Assembly: GCA_036877525.1 (NCBI GenBank)
Contig: JAZGTH010000103.1
Location: 261,501 to 325,500 of the forward strand
DNA from: Chromobotia macracanthus
Taxonomy: Eukaryota > Chordata > Actinopteri > Cypriniformes > Botiidae
Reading direction: 5' to 3'
Length of the DNA stretch: 64,000 nt
The position numbers and the translations under genes were made by a program. The notes beneath the pieces were generated by a model, which was given only the letters and a program-made list of their open reading frames with translations, made no database searches and was not told where the DNA came from. Of this stretch, positions 10,301 to 21,342 are shown piece after piece (the first letter of the stretch is position 1; each line of letters begins with the position of its first letter).

Positions 10301-12814
10301 TCTTCGAAATTGCCTACCCTACCTTAAACCTACTTGTGAACAAGTAGTACTAACTAATTGTTGGTTTGTCAAAGAGTGGTATGTGTAATTCTATAAAAAT
10401 GCAAGGTCAGAAAACTGAGCCATTTTTGGCACAGTGAATGATATGCTGTGACATGTATTTTCAGATGGGCTGATGACGCTGATGCGTGATATTGGGCGGG
10501 GCTATCTCGCCCTCTGCTCCTATAACTGCAGAGAAGCCATTAACATCCTGAGCCAGCTGCCTTCACATCACTACAACACGGGCTGGGTGCTGGGCCAGAT
10601 CGGACGAGCACACTTTGAACTGGCTGAATACATGCAGGTGAGACTGCTGGCTGCTTCTGTTACAGCACAGTATTTATTGTACAGTATTGAAGAATTTATC
10701 AGTGGAGGGAACACATACCGATAGACAGTATACCTTCAATGCAAGTTGCTTCGGGTAACAGCATCTGCCAATGCCTAAAATATAAATGTAACAGTAGTTT
10801 TTTTAAACATTAGTACACATTGTTTTGTAATTAATTCATTCAAACAGTGAATTGCTGACACTTTTATCTGAAGAGAGGGAGAGCGAGCATTTAACATTTT
10901 GCCATTTAACACAACTGGATTAGAAGATGTTTGTGTCTTGTACTCAGGCAGAAAGGATTTTCTCTGAAGTGCGGCGGATTGAGAGCTATCGAGTAGAAGG
11001 TATGGAGATCTATTCAACGACACTCTGGCATCTGCAGAAGGACGTGGCTCTGTCCGCCCTCTCTAAAGATCTCACTGACATGGACAAAAACTCACCAGAG
11101 GTAAGTCAACCACTGCTTTTAAGGATGTGTGTTTATGATACATATGATCTGAGTTCACAGTTCATGTATGTCTCTCTCTCACAGCCCTGGTGTGTAGCTG
11201 GTAACTGTTTCAGCTTACAAAGGGAGCATGATATTGCCATTAAGTTCTTCACGCGTGCCATCCAGGTGGACCCCAGCTTTGCGTACGCTTACACATTGTT
11301 GGGACACGAGCTGGTGCTCACAGAAGAGCTGGAGAAAGCGCTAGGCTGCTTCCGAAATGCAATCCGTCTCAATAAACGTCACTACAATGCCTGGTATGAA
11401 TTAAGACAGCACACCTTTCAGATTAATTAGCAGTATTAATTTTGTAGTTTCTTGTAGTAATTCTAGTAGTTGTAAAGTAGTCATTCTTGTTTCTTAGCAG
11501 TAAACTATTCTAAACCATCCCACAATCCTGTTGTATTTTACTGCAGGTATGGCTTGGGAATGATTTACTATAAGCAGGAGAAGTTTAACTTAGCAGAGAT
11601 TCATTTCAAGAAGGCTTTGAGCATCAATCCTCAGAGCTCTGTGCTGCTCTGTCATATTGGAGTGGTGAGTACATGTACTGTAGGAGAAATGTTGTGGAAG
11701 TCACAGACTAATTCTAAACCACAGCTCTACAAATTTGTCGTACACTCTGATTTCTTAAGCAACAGTGCAAGAAAGTATTGTTACTTATTTTTATTCATTA
11801 CTTTTATTTTTTCATAATGATAGATGAGTACATGTAATTGTGTACTATTACATATTTACAATGTTGTAAAAATATTGTGCTTTATTTTTGCATCTTCATG
11901 TTTGTTGTCGTGTGCTCTGTCTCAGGTTCAACATGCTTTGAAAAAATCCGATCATGCACTGGAGACCCTCAACAGAGCCATTAGCATCGACCCTAAGAAC
12001 CCGCTATGCAAATTCCACAGAGCCTCTATTCTGTTTGCCAATGAAAAGTATAAGGTGTGTCCTGCACGTCAAAGAGGAAGACCTGCATTGTAGATCATGC
12101 AGCAGCGTGTCTGGGTCTTAGTAGTAGCATGTCGTTGCATTTGCTCTGTAGCTGCAGTACTAGCAGTCCACCAAGACCAAATGCATGAACATGTCATTTC
12201 CAGTCACATGCTAATTTTTTTCCAAATAGGTCTCATGATAGATGGTTTTTTTAAACATTTAACAGTTTGAGGACTAATTTGTTTCCACAGGCGGCTCTGC
12301 AGGAGCTTGAAGAGCTGAAACAAATAGTGCCCAAAGAGTCTCTTGTTTACTTCTTAATAGGAAAGGTACATAAGAAACATGCATGTGATTGTATATTAGA
12401 TGTGAATTCTCTTCTGGCATGTGTTGTGTTGAGTTTAATGTTGACTCAAATGTTAATCATACGGTACCATTTGTAGGTCTATAAAAAGCTTGGCCAGACT
12501 CATCTGGCACTCATGAACTTCTCATGGGCCATGGACCTGGACCCCAAAGGGGCAAACAATCAGATCAAAGAGGCGATAGATAAGAGATACCTCCCAGATG
12601 ATGATGAACCTGTCACTCCTGATGACTATCCCTATTACTCAAGTAAGTGACATATACATATATACATCTAAATATATACAGTAATGTATAGATCTAACTA
12701 AGATCTCTGACATTGGTGGTTTCAGCAGCAGAAGTGGAGGAGTCACAGGAGAGCAGTATGACGGACGCTGACGACACACAGCTTCACACCGCAGAAAGCG
12801 ATGAGGTTCTGTAG
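4025..12814 (+). CDS. cdc27: cdc27 (APC3), anaphase-promoting complex TPR subunit, complete gene
   Basis: Nineteen exons with GT-AG borders join without a frame break into 2508 nt, 835 codons plus TAG; the human protein is about 824-830 residues. The product starts MTVLQEPVQ and ends near SSMTDADDTQLHTAESDEVL, both diagnostic of CDC27. CDC27 is a scaffold of the APC/C, the nuclear and cytosolic E3 ubiquitin ligase that destroys cyclin B and securin. It homodimerises through N-terminal TPRs, and its C-terminal TPR superhelix receives the IR tails of CDC20, CDH1 and APC10. No frameshift or stop interrupts it, so the locus looks functional. kansl1 follows on the same strand. Function is from the family; exon structure is read here. 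Confidence 0.98.
4772..4832. repeat. 21-bp minisatellite in cdc27 intron 1
   Basis: Two perfect 21-bp units (4791-4811 and 4812-4832), built on GTCTTAGTCTTAGACAGC, follow a shortened 19-bp unit at 4772-4790. A nested CTTAG pentamer suggests slippage within the unit. Deep intronic; no effect on splicing is evident. Confidence 0.85.
6024..6180. repeat. Dispersed fish repeat in cdc27 intron 3
   Basis: The segment starting AGAATAGAATACCTTTATTG and continuing through TCATTGTACAGCAGTGCAAC has the look of a repeat tail common in fish genomes. I cannot assign its class, and there is only one copy in the window. Confidence 0.4.
7439..9970 (+). CDS. cdc27: cdc27 exons 6-11: disordered, phosphorylation-prone linker
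   Basis: Exons are 7439-7611, 8211-8425, 8508-8619, 9133-9248, 9374-9473 and 9766-9970, residues about 159-465. Conserved islands are RLNLESSNSKYS, TDSSVSYIDSSVISPD, SKQVQNKPKSGR, TKSVFAQSGNSREV and, in exon 11, a basic KKLKMKFPTKIPNRKTKTKT segment before AFNLQKAAA. In other vertebrates this loop is a mitotic phosphorylation region; the many Ser/Thr-Pro sites here (SPLTP, SPAHTP, ISPDS) agree. Exon 6 has a Gly/Pro-rich run (GGSGGGVAPPPISPA) without a clear human counterpart, a lineage-specific loop change. Confidence 0.95.
9502..9738. repeat. Family C inverted-repeat element in cdc27 intron 10 (C2)
   Basis: It starts AAAGGAACAGTTCACCCC, the characteristic edge of a repeat extremely common in cyprinid genomes, and carries the internal phrases TCATACGACTCCAGGGGG and TTAATAAATGTCTTC. 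It ends about 28 bases before exon 11, so the element supplies part of the sequence upstream of that acceptor. Full-length relative: 20983-21263. Confidence 0.65.
10465..12814 (+). CDS. cdc27: cdc27 exons 12-19: C-terminal TPR superhelix and acidic tail
   Basis: Exons are 10465-10637, 10948-11100, 11185-11393, 11547-11664, 11926-12054, 12291-12365, 12477-12642 and 12726-12814, residues about 466-835. Successive TPR units can be read: YLALCSYNCREAINILSQLP, WVLGQIGRAHFELAEYMQAE, WCVAGNCFSLQREHDIAIKF, AYTLLGHELVLTEELEKAL, WYGLGMIYYKQEKFNLAEIH, ALETLNRAISIDPKNPLC, ESLVYFLIGKVYKKLGQTH. These form the groove that holds the IR tails of the APC/C activators. The tail is acidic and Ser-rich. The last acceptor is a tandem CAGCAGCAG, so several in-frame tail variants are possible. 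Confidence 0.97.
10739..10793 (+). repeat. SINE 3' tail remnant in cdc27 intron 12
   Basis: AATGCAAGTTGCTTCGGGTA followed by CAGCATCTGCCAATGCC and AAATGTAA resembles the shared 3' tail of fish tRNA-derived SINEs (AAGTCGCTTTGGATAAAAGC type). No tRNA-like head is visible, so this is a 5'-truncated copy. Confidence 0.6.
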
Positions 12815-13265
12815 CCCCCCGACACCACTCTGGACTTAAAATCATGCCAATCTGGGGGCTACACCAAGACTCCAGCTCTGATAAAGCAGGAAGAAGAAAA
12901 AAAGGAAAACAAACTGCTGCTAATAACAGTACCTCCTCATTACTGTCGTTTTAGTTTTGTCATTCGGTTTTGCTTTTTTTTTTCTCCCCGTCATCTTACC
13001 ATCTTGTCATCATGCCTTAGCAGTCTCTCATCAGTCTGATCTTCTGGTCCTGTCTGTGTCACACTCACAGACACGGTTCCTGGAAAAATTCAAGGTCTGT
13101 CCAAGCTCAAATTGCCCATATCTGCCAATGTCACTTGTCTATTTAAGACTCAGAGAGAAAGAGAGCCACGCACATTCATCAATTCATGTTCCTGTCTTAA
13201 TGCCTAGTACTTTCATGTTATTTTATGAGCATTATCATTGAATAAAGACCTGTGTATGAGCTGGT
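12815..13265 (+). other. cdc27: cdc27 3' UTR and polyadenylation signal
   Basis: The TAG stop at 12812-12814 is followed by about 430 bases to a canonical AATAAA at 13241-13246, with a GT-rich stretch (TGTGTATGAGCTGGTAGT) just after it, as expected for a cleavage site near 13260. Confidence 0.75.
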
Positions 13266-14640
13266 AGTCTTTCGATTTCTCTCCCCCACCTCCTCTTTTG
13301 TAATGGAACTTACCTGCAGGGAGAAAACTCTTCTATCAGATTGCCATCTGTTTAGAAGAAAACTCTTCCAGTGAAAGGTATGTAGGGAAAGTACAAACTT
13401 TCAAAACCTGATCTTTAGGTATAAGTGACACTCAAAGCACTTATTATTGTTATGATTATTTTTGCCTTGATCAGAGCGATTGACCCCCTCACACGCACTG
13501 ATTATGAAAGTATGAAAGCTCGCTGCAAAACATCCACATGTATTTGACCAGCTGCAAGTTTTGACTGGAGAATTATTGATAAATGTATGAGTGGTTTCCT
13601 TTGGGAAACATTACCCCCCACCCATATCCTTTGGTCAAGGACTAGAATTCACCGAATCCAGGTTATATTGCCCAAATTAACAACACGTTTGTATGGCGTA
13701 GTATCCGGTGGTCAGACTCGAGACAATTTTCTGAACTGATGGTGCTGTCGAGGACAATACTGATGAACAGACAATGTGCACAAAGTATCTGTCATGGACT
13801 TTATTTTACCAGAACATGTTTATTATTATAAAACGTTTTTGATCTCTGCTAAATGCTTCATATTGTACATTTTAAGGAATTAAAATGTAATAGAATAAAT
13901 AACTTTGACTGAAAGCCCTTATGTTGTTATTGAATGAATTATATGAACGTTTCTCCATTGATCATTGCTTGACTTTTCTTGAAAGACCGCAATAGTCTAT
14001 TGATAAATGCATAGATTCATGAAGTGACCCTTCTAAAAATCAAACACTTTGCCTCTAAATATTACAATAACTTCAGTTACTGACACTACTGATAACCACA
14101 GTAAGTTAAAATGGGATCTCTCTCGTTGTAGGTAACAGTGTTAAAAGCTTATAAGAAATTGTGCTGCCAGAATAAGATACAAGTGATGGCTAAAAGCCTC
14201 CTAAAGACACAGCAGATGATGCTTGTGTGATCATTTACAGACTGTTCTGTAGTTTATCTGTTGTTATTGGATGTACAATTACTCACACAAACAATACTGC
14301 GGTTATAAACACATTTAGACAATATTGTATATGTGTATATTGTGCATGTTAGACCACGTATTTGAACAACAGGAATAATAACAGTAAACAATATTTTATT
14401 GCTGTAGATGAAGGCTGACATTTGTGAAACCATTGTACGAATGACAACAAACAAAGTGACAAGATTCGACAACTGGCGTGATGTATTTACAAACAGGACG
14501 GCACCCAACAAGCGTGTATCTCTGTTTTAACCAATAAACAATGATCACAAACAAATAAAAATCAACTAAGTTATAGTTTTGACTTTCACTCGTTAGCCCG
14601 TCTCTAGCAAAAAATAAATAAATAAAAAAACAACATATAA
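13266..14640. other. Intergenic DNA, no gene seen
   Basis: AT-rich sequence between the cdc27 polyadenylation site and the next promoter. No supported exon, repeat pair or RNA gene was recognised. Confidence 0.55.
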
Positions 14641-14732
14641 ATCGACCAATCGGCGGCCGTCTTTTCGCGCACTGGCCAATCACAGGCTGAAATGGGGCGG
14701 TACTTCCGGCTTAGTCTGGCTGATCTGTGCAG
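14641..14732 (+). promoter_or_regulatory. CpG-type promoter and non-coding first exon of an unrecognised gene
   Basis: Two CCAAT boxes stand close together (GACCAATCGG at 14644-14653 and GGCCAATCAC at 14674-14683), followed by an ETS-type ACTTCCGGC at 14702-14710, a typical TATA-less promoter order. Exon 1 then ends at 14732 with a perfect donor, CTGTGCAG/GTAAGT. It is positioned to splice to the exon at 15754. The promoter is inferred from motif spacing and the donor, not from any transcript. Confidence 0.55.
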
Positions 14733-15316
14733 GTAAGTGAACGTGAATTGTGTACTCTATCATGTAAAATATACTTATTTTGGTCGTTTCAGAATGGGAA
14801 AAAATACTGCCTTCAGCGTGAAATGTTAAAGTAGACGTAAAGGAAGACATTTCCTCATTTTTCCCACCGTTTAGCGAGCGGCGGACGTTATGACAAAGTA
14901 ATTTCATTTCGGTGGTTGAAGTCAACAGGCCAGAAATTGTTTGGGGGCAAAAAAACATATCTCAGTCCGTGAGAATTAACCTCTGAATTAACTTAAAACA
15001 ACTGTAACGATATAATTTTGCGTATAGTTACAGATGAGAAAGCCGGAAAATTTGCTTTTTGAATTGGTCTTAAAGATGTGAGCAGTGATGTAAGAAAGGC
15101 AGTAATAGAGCAGCGACTATCAGCTGATGGTGTTAGCATGCTAAACCTTGTCTTAACAGGCCGCTTATGAGTGAATTAAATCAACACTGGCCTGTATTTC
15201 CTGAACATATCTGATGGCTGTTATAATTATCTTCTCATTTGTCTTGTCTGTTATTTGTTTTCTCATCTGTGTTTTTATTTTTTATTGGAACTAGTTGAGA
15301 CCGCGGTGGTGTTGTA

Positions 15317-15415
15317 AAACTTAGTGAGCTGCCTACCTAGGGAACGTTTCGAACAAGCGTATGTTGTCAAAAGTGCTGTGGTGATAGGCAGGTCACTATG
15401 TTTTGAAACACAGCC
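15317..15415. repeat. Family D short inverted-repeat element (D1)
   Basis: Left edge AAAACTTAGTGAGCTGCCTA, right edge CACTATGTTTTGAAACACAG: the two ends are imperfect inverses. Related copies are at 50953-51093 and, partial, at 40812-40850. Confidence 0.6.
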
Positions 15416-15753
15416 TGTATCCCATCATTTGTCATAAGGGCGCAGTTGCTAAAGTGCTGTTGTATTAGTGTACACTTATTTTAAATGATTTATTCAAGCT
15501 TTAAAGCTTTTCAGTATTTTTGGTGGGATAATAACAAGTGACAACACATGAGACAGATGATCTGAGGCTCCTAATGTAAGGTTTAATATTTTAAAACTTT
15601 TTAAATAATGTAAAAATCTTGAATGGTGTGTAATCCTTAAGCATCTTCAGAACAATTACGTGTGTAATTTATAAAATTGGTATAAAATACATTTTTACAA
15701 TACAAAAAAAAGAATTACTAGACATGTTAACCCTTAGTTCTTCTTTTCAACAG

Positions 15754-15870
15754 GCTGCGAACTGAACCTCTGGTAGTTTGGATTTGGATTTCGTTACAAT
15801 TGGAATAATAATGGAATTTACAGTCAACCATCGGGACTTTGGACTGAGACCAGACATCTTTAAACAGGCT
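15754..15870 (+). CDS. Orphan coding exon, N-terminus of an unrecognised protein
   Basis: The exon has an acceptor TTTTCAACAG, a 57-nt leader with an in-frame TGA, an ATG at 15811 and 20 codons (MEFTVNHRDFG, then LRPDIFKQA), ending in phase 0 at a strong donor GCT/GTAAGT. With the exon at 14732 it has the shape of a real 5' end. I do not recognise the protein. A possible third exon, 15998-16034 (acceptor TTGTACAG, donor AAAAG/GTAGTT, encoding AKQQLNIKWHRK), keeps the frame, but no further exons were found before the kansl1 promoter. It cannot feed kansl1 in frame: phase 0 into 25370 misses the kansl1 frame. It may be a broken duplicate, a short-lived transcript, or a gene with exons inside kansl1 introns. 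Confidence 0.4.
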
Positions 15871-16679
15871 GTAAGTCATCTCTGTGTGCTTGCATATATA
15901 AATTATAAAACATATATATAAGGCATTAGTGTTGCATTAGGGAGGTAAAGGTGGTTGCTTGTACAATTGTGTTGTAATTGTATTGTTAATTGTACAGGCA
16001 AAGCAACAGCTAAATATCAAATGGCACAGAAAAGGTAGTTATCAAAGTGTTCTCATTTTGAGCAGTAGATGGTGCTGTTGGTTATTTATGAGGCCCCTGG
16101 CAACAGGAAGTAGTAAACTGGGTTTCATAATATCTAACCTTTATGGGGAATTTTTTGACAGAAGTGTGTTTTCACTCTGCTTATCACCGTACCGCACTAT
16201 AAGGTTGGGACATTTATCTGTAGACATGTTTTGTTACATCTGCTGCCCTGTAACCACAAATGTAGTATTTAATGTAATTCACATGCCAGGCATAAAGCTT
16301 ACAGTGATGCTTATAACTGAAAAGCTAAACTTATCACATTGCTTAATATCACATTTCTGTGATAATGGTAATTCGGTTACATTCCCGCCCGCTGGAGTGC
16401 TTCCTGCTCCCTGGGTGTTTCAGAACAGCTTGTAGGCCCGCGGTGGTGCTGTAATCTTGAGTTCCCTCTGCTGGTATCTAGAGCTTTTTCTAGAACTTGT
16501 ACTGGGCAGGGCCACGGTCACTAGCTACTCAATTCATCCATATTGTAAAGTATGCCATTTTATTAAAATTAACATGTTAATTTGTATTATTCTTACCCTA
16601 AATGAATACGTGTACTATTATTAACAAATGTAGTGTTGGCTTAATGTTGTAACAATACAGTAACAGTAACTCAAACAGT

Positions 16680-17282
16680 GGCGCCCCATCGCGTCTGATG
16701 GAGTAACTGCAGGAGGACGTGCGCCTCTAGCGGTCAGTGTTGGTAGCGCGTCTCTCTCCCGCCACTGCGCCGCTCCGCTTCTTTCTGTTTGTCAGACTCG
16801 CGAGCGGAGGGAGAAGAGCGAGCCGCCATTTTCCGAGCTCGTCGCTTTCCCCTCAAACGACAACAATAAAAACGGATAAAACCGCATTTTTCTCCGCCAG
16901 AATCGAGCACGAATCCTCTCTCGGAGCGGGAGTGGATGGATCGCGCCGAAAGGACGACCGGGAAAGGATACGTTTGAGTCGCTTTTCGTGGCTTTTCGTC
17001 GGGGGCGATTAAAAAAACAGGCGACTGGCCTCCTGTAGCTCGACTGCCCCCGTTTCTTTCGCCCATTTCGTGATTCCTGAACGCAGCCCGGAGGAGGAAG
17101 AGGAGGGGGTTACCGAACACCGGAGCGCGCGAGAGGCCGGGAATTTTTCCCACCTGAACGTGCAACAGTGGAAATCCGCATCTGGATCATTGTTCCCCCC
17201 CCCTTGAATCGCTATTACTATAATCCATAAGCGTGAGGATTTATTACGTAGATTTCCCCCGGAATCGGCTGCTCATCACGTG
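16680..17282 (+). promoter_or_regulatory. kansl1: kansl1 CpG-island promoter and untranslated exon 1
   Basis: CpG density jumps at about 16680 and stays high to about 18600. The region has no TATA box and is GC-rich, with many purine-rich GGAGGA and CCGCC blocks. A donor at 17282/17283 (CACGTG/GTAGGT) ends a putative untranslated exon, and the next acceptor with protein support is 25370. KANSL1 is likewise expressed from a CpG island with an untranslated first exon in mammals. Open frames on both strands here are side effects of GC content. The exact transcription start is unknown. Confidence 0.65.
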
Positions 17283-19796
17283 GTAGGTTCCTCCTTTTCT
17301 CTTTGTTGGTTTAAAACTCGCTAGTATGAGGCAACTTCAGGCGTTTTTCGTGCAATTTGTGCACGGGGTCGACGCGCGGCGAGACGGTCCGCGTCGAGGG
17401 CGTTTTAACGCGACAGACGCGGCTGCGATCGCACCGGGGGAACGGACGCTGCTCGTTTTCGGTAGTTATTTTCCACGGTTTGTTGAGCGAAGTAGGCGGC
17501 GTTGAAAGTCACACCATCAAGGTTGCAAAATCAGCCCGGCCAGTGCGGACATAACCACACGCGTCAGGTTCACAAAGCGCGTAGTGGGTGGTTGCATATC
17601 GACACATTGCGTTCAGACGGGTTTACTAGTTCACTCGGGGGGTTTAGCATATTTTGCATTGAACCCGGACTACATTAACCCGTGCAGCGTGTGTGATCGC
17701 GGGTTGGGTGCGCAGTATATCCTGCTTCGGGCTTTGCGCCCGTCTGCTGCATCTAGATCAGGGTTTCGCGTTTACCGCTTTAAATCGCAGGCGTTGTTTT
17801 AAAGGTTGTGTTTACGGTGCATGTTGTCCTCAAACGTCCACCGTCACGTACGATTTACGCAATACGTGGATTTACGGTAAACGGAGATTAATTATTACAC
17901 GGCGGGTGCGAGCTGGCCCTTTAAGACGCCGCGTTAGGCACAAATGTATTTTTTTTGTTACGAAAGGGTTTATCTCCGCCTTCTTTAAAGAGAATAAACA
18001 ACAAATAAATTGCGTTTCCGCTGTCTTGAGGGCTGAATATACGCTTGTAGGAGCACAAATGATGCAACCGGGCGGTAAACAGAAGTTTTACGCTGAACCG
18101 GGCACGGGAGTTTTCATAACTATCCGCATTACATAACATTTGCTCGGGCTTTCCTTTTTTTATTTTCTCGGCCTGCTCGACCGGACTCCGGTCGACGGAG
18201 TTGTTTTATAATCGCAATGACATTCGTGTCGACGTGAAAACCATTTCGACCCGCATAACCAACAACTCAAAACCCAGCGGAAGATTACAAAGGACCCCAG
18301 CATGCTGTCTAAATAGGGCAGGTCGCTGGGGTTTGAGCCACGGCCAGCGATCTTTCGCGGCCTTAAGCTTTATATTCGCTTTATTTCCCATCTGATCTTT
18401 ATTTATATTTATACTATATACATTTATATTTATATATGTTAGTGTTTTAGTTTTTGTATGTTTAACAGAGCATTAACCCGCGGTTAGTTTAACGCGCTGT
18501 ACTTTTCCATTATATAACGTGTTACGTTGCATGTTTTTGCAGCACACGGTTGATCTCGGGGCTCGTATAAAACATTCAGCTTCCGCATTTGTACGTGATG
18601 TTTGGGCTTTCGAGATGAATTCATCCTTTATTTTTGCGCTTATTTAATGGCCTGTGTGTATTGTTCTGTACGGTGCGCGAGGGATTTGACGTAGTGTGTT
18701 ACGCATCACGTTCATTAACAAGACCTAAACGATATGAAAACACATCGTGCATCGTCTGTGCCCCTCTAAAATGGCAGCTTTATTGGGGTTTATTGGTCCA
18801 GGTCTGTCTGAAACGTGTTGTTTTTAGATTAGGTTAAGTGAGTCCATCACATGGTTGAAACAAAGACTTCCTACAACCACCCCCCAGTCTAATACATACA
18901 TACTGTATTGATCCCTGCTGGGAAATACTGTCTGTCTCTCTCTCTTTTCAAGTACTTTTTGTTCCTTTTCACTCTTTATTTCCTGGTTTGAGGTCTGCTG
19001 TGTTTTTTACTACTAGTCTAGTGTGTTGTGGTTTTATATTGAAGTAACTTTATTAAGTATCGGTGACTGTACAGCGGATAGATGGACTAGTTCATGTTTG
19101 TAGGTGGGACATTTGAGTGTCTCATGGGGGTCAGCCCATGACCGAGCTGTTGCTTTTCATTCCAGCTAGATTTATCATAGTCCTACATCCCCTCCTTACA
19201 GGAAGAGCCGTTATGTAACACATCAATACCGTTGACTAAGTGCCTTCGTTTTCAGCTTGAAGTCATTTGGAAATTGTATCAGTGCTTTGATCGTCATTTT
19301 ACTTGCTTTGTGTTTTTGTTTGTATGTGCAACAGACGAGAAGATCAGATAATGCACTTATGACAGAACACCGTGACCCTCAGTCATTATAAAGCACAATG
19401 TGTGTTGTTATTCGTCCCCTCGTGTAGATCCTGGAATTTGTACCCATTTCTCTCTCAGGCTCATTTGATGTGGGTCTACCTTTTTGTGTGGGCAGACGCA
19501 GTCCTCAGCTTTTGAGCTGCGTGAAATTGTTATTCTTGGATCCCACACTTTTGAAGGCTGTCAGAGTGAATTTAATGAGAATTGAAACACTGGGAGTCAT
19601 CGCTGTGAGGCATTTAAATCAAGACTTTCTGTAATTCTGTGTTGATCCGTCTGGATATTGACACGCTTACAACTCCAGATAACTCGCTGTCAGTGTCAGT
19701 TAAAAGATAAATCAAGATCACCGGAGTTACCCGCTTCGTTTTGGAAATGCTTGTCTTTGTAACTCTGACTTTAAAACCTCAAGGCTGGGTTTTATT

Positions 19797-19998
19797 TTAA
19801 AGCTGCAATCTGTAACTTTCGCCTCTCTATCGCCATCTCTGTTTGAAAGATAAAACTGCAGGTTACTTAACATAAGTTAAGTACATTGACCTCAAATAAA
19901 GCCAGACTGACATTTCCTGGGAAATTGTTTGGAACGCTGATTGCTTATGCACTCAATAACCGTTTGTTTAAATAAAAAGTTACGGATTGCAGCTTTAA
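19797..19998. repeat. Family B inverted-repeat element (B1)
   Basis: The ends TTAAAGCTGCAATCTGTAAC and GTTACGGATTGCAGCTTTAA are near-perfect inverses; the interior (TCTCTATCGCCATCTCTGTT) is shared with the other copies. About 200 bp, no coding capacity, MITE-like. Confidence 0.85.
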
Positions 19999-20910
19999 AA
20001 TTAGCTATATCACCACATTTATATGCCATAAATGCAATTTGAACTGTGTTCTGTTTGGCAGAGCACAGATTGCAGGACACCCCCTGTGGGAGGTTAGAAA
20101 CAAAAAGTGAAAGAAAGTGCAAGTGGCTGACAAACACCAAAATAGTTCTTCTCACTTAAAGGTTCAAGGCCATGACTGCAGAGTTCTCACCAGACCAAGT
20201 GGCTGAGGGGAGGAGCAGTGAATCAGTCCGATTGTGAGACAGCACCACCTGTTTTTGTGTTTGGGGAAAAATAACCTGACACTGTGCTCTCTGTTTAGGG
20301 AAGATGTCTGTCATTAAGTTCATTTAACATGGATTCCCATTTAGAAGAACCAATGTGTCTGTTTTTCAGGCAATAGCATGTTTGTGGGCAGGGTTGTTCA
20401 CTTTAAGTCTTTTTAATGAAACGTCTTAAAGTGCTTCTGTAAGTACGTTCACTCAGTTGCGAATGCTTCAGCCATATGGAAGAAATCAAAGCCTTTACCA
20501 GTTTCCACGAGAATGTGGAGCTGCCCATCGGCCCCTGAAGTTCAAAATTCCTATTTGTTGTTTCTTTTAGTTGTAGATGGATGTCTTTTAAAGAGAACGA
20601 GGTAGCTGAATAATTGCGCTCAGAAGAACTGGTGGCCCATGCTGCTGTGTTTATCAAACCAGCTGTGTGAGAGTTTTGTTAAGAGCACAGCTGAGTTTGT
20701 TAACTAGAATTTGAAGTTTCTATGCCTCTCGTATGACCTAATAGCACACATGAAACATATCTCACACACACCCACGTTTACACAGTCAAAGACGCTCTTC
20801 AGATGTTTCCCTTTATATCAGGCCAGTGTGGGAACTTTGATCTTCAGTGGTTAATGGGTCTACAGATTAAATTAAGACTGTACGTTCAAGCCAGCGGAAT
20901 GTGAAAAGAT

Positions 20911-20976
20911 GCTTAGGTTTTAATTTTGAGAAGCAGTATCTTTGTAATTGTAGTTTAATACTAAAATATGTTATCA
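20911..20976 (+). repeat. Diverged direct repeat, left copy
   Basis: TTTTAATTTTGAGAAGCAGT and AGTTTAATACTAAAATATG recur exactly 360 bp downstream at 21271-21342 with about one mismatch in five. The two copies bracket a family C element. Confidence 0.75.
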
Positions 20977-20982
20977 GATATT

Positions 20983-21263
20983 TTAGGGGACAGTTCACCC
21001 AAAAATAAAAATGCTTTCATCATTTACTCACCCTCATGTCATTCCAAACCTGTATGACTTTTTGCTTTTAGGGAACACAAAAGAGATTTTGAAGTACACT
21101 GGTCACCAGACTTGACTTCCAATGTATAGATACAAAACCACTGAGACATTTCTCAACATATCTTCTCTTGTTGTTCCACAGAAGAAATAAAGTCATACAG
21201 GTTTGGAATGACATGAGTGAGTAAATGGACAAATGTTCCTTTTTGGACAAACTATCCCTTTAG
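20983..21263. repeat. Family C inverted-repeat element, full length (C1)
   Basis: It begins TTAGGGGACAGTTCACCC and ends ACAAACTATCCCTTTAG, inverse ends. The arms TGTCATTCCAAACCTGTATG and CATACAGGTTTGGAATGACA are also inverse, so the element is a long imperfect palindrome able to form a hairpin. This is a repeat family very abundant in cyprinids. No coding capacity. Confidence 0.8.
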
Positions 21264-21270
21264 CATTGTT

Positions 21271-21342
21271 GCTTGGATTTTAATTTTGAGAGGCATTATC
21301 CTTCTAGCTAAAGTTTAATACTAAGAAAAATGATGTTATCAC
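21271..21342 (+). repeat. Diverged direct repeat, right copy
   Basis: Second copy of the 20911-20976 segment (TTTTAATTTTGAGAGGCATT, then AAGTTTAATACTAAG). Confidence 0.75.

Noticed and set aside
16734..17165. 143-codon minus-strand frame in the kansl1 CpG island, and the plus-strand frames at 17584-18136
   Set aside because: GC-rich sequence lacks stop codons by composition. The products are Arg/Ser-rich without domains, and no splice or family evidence supports them.
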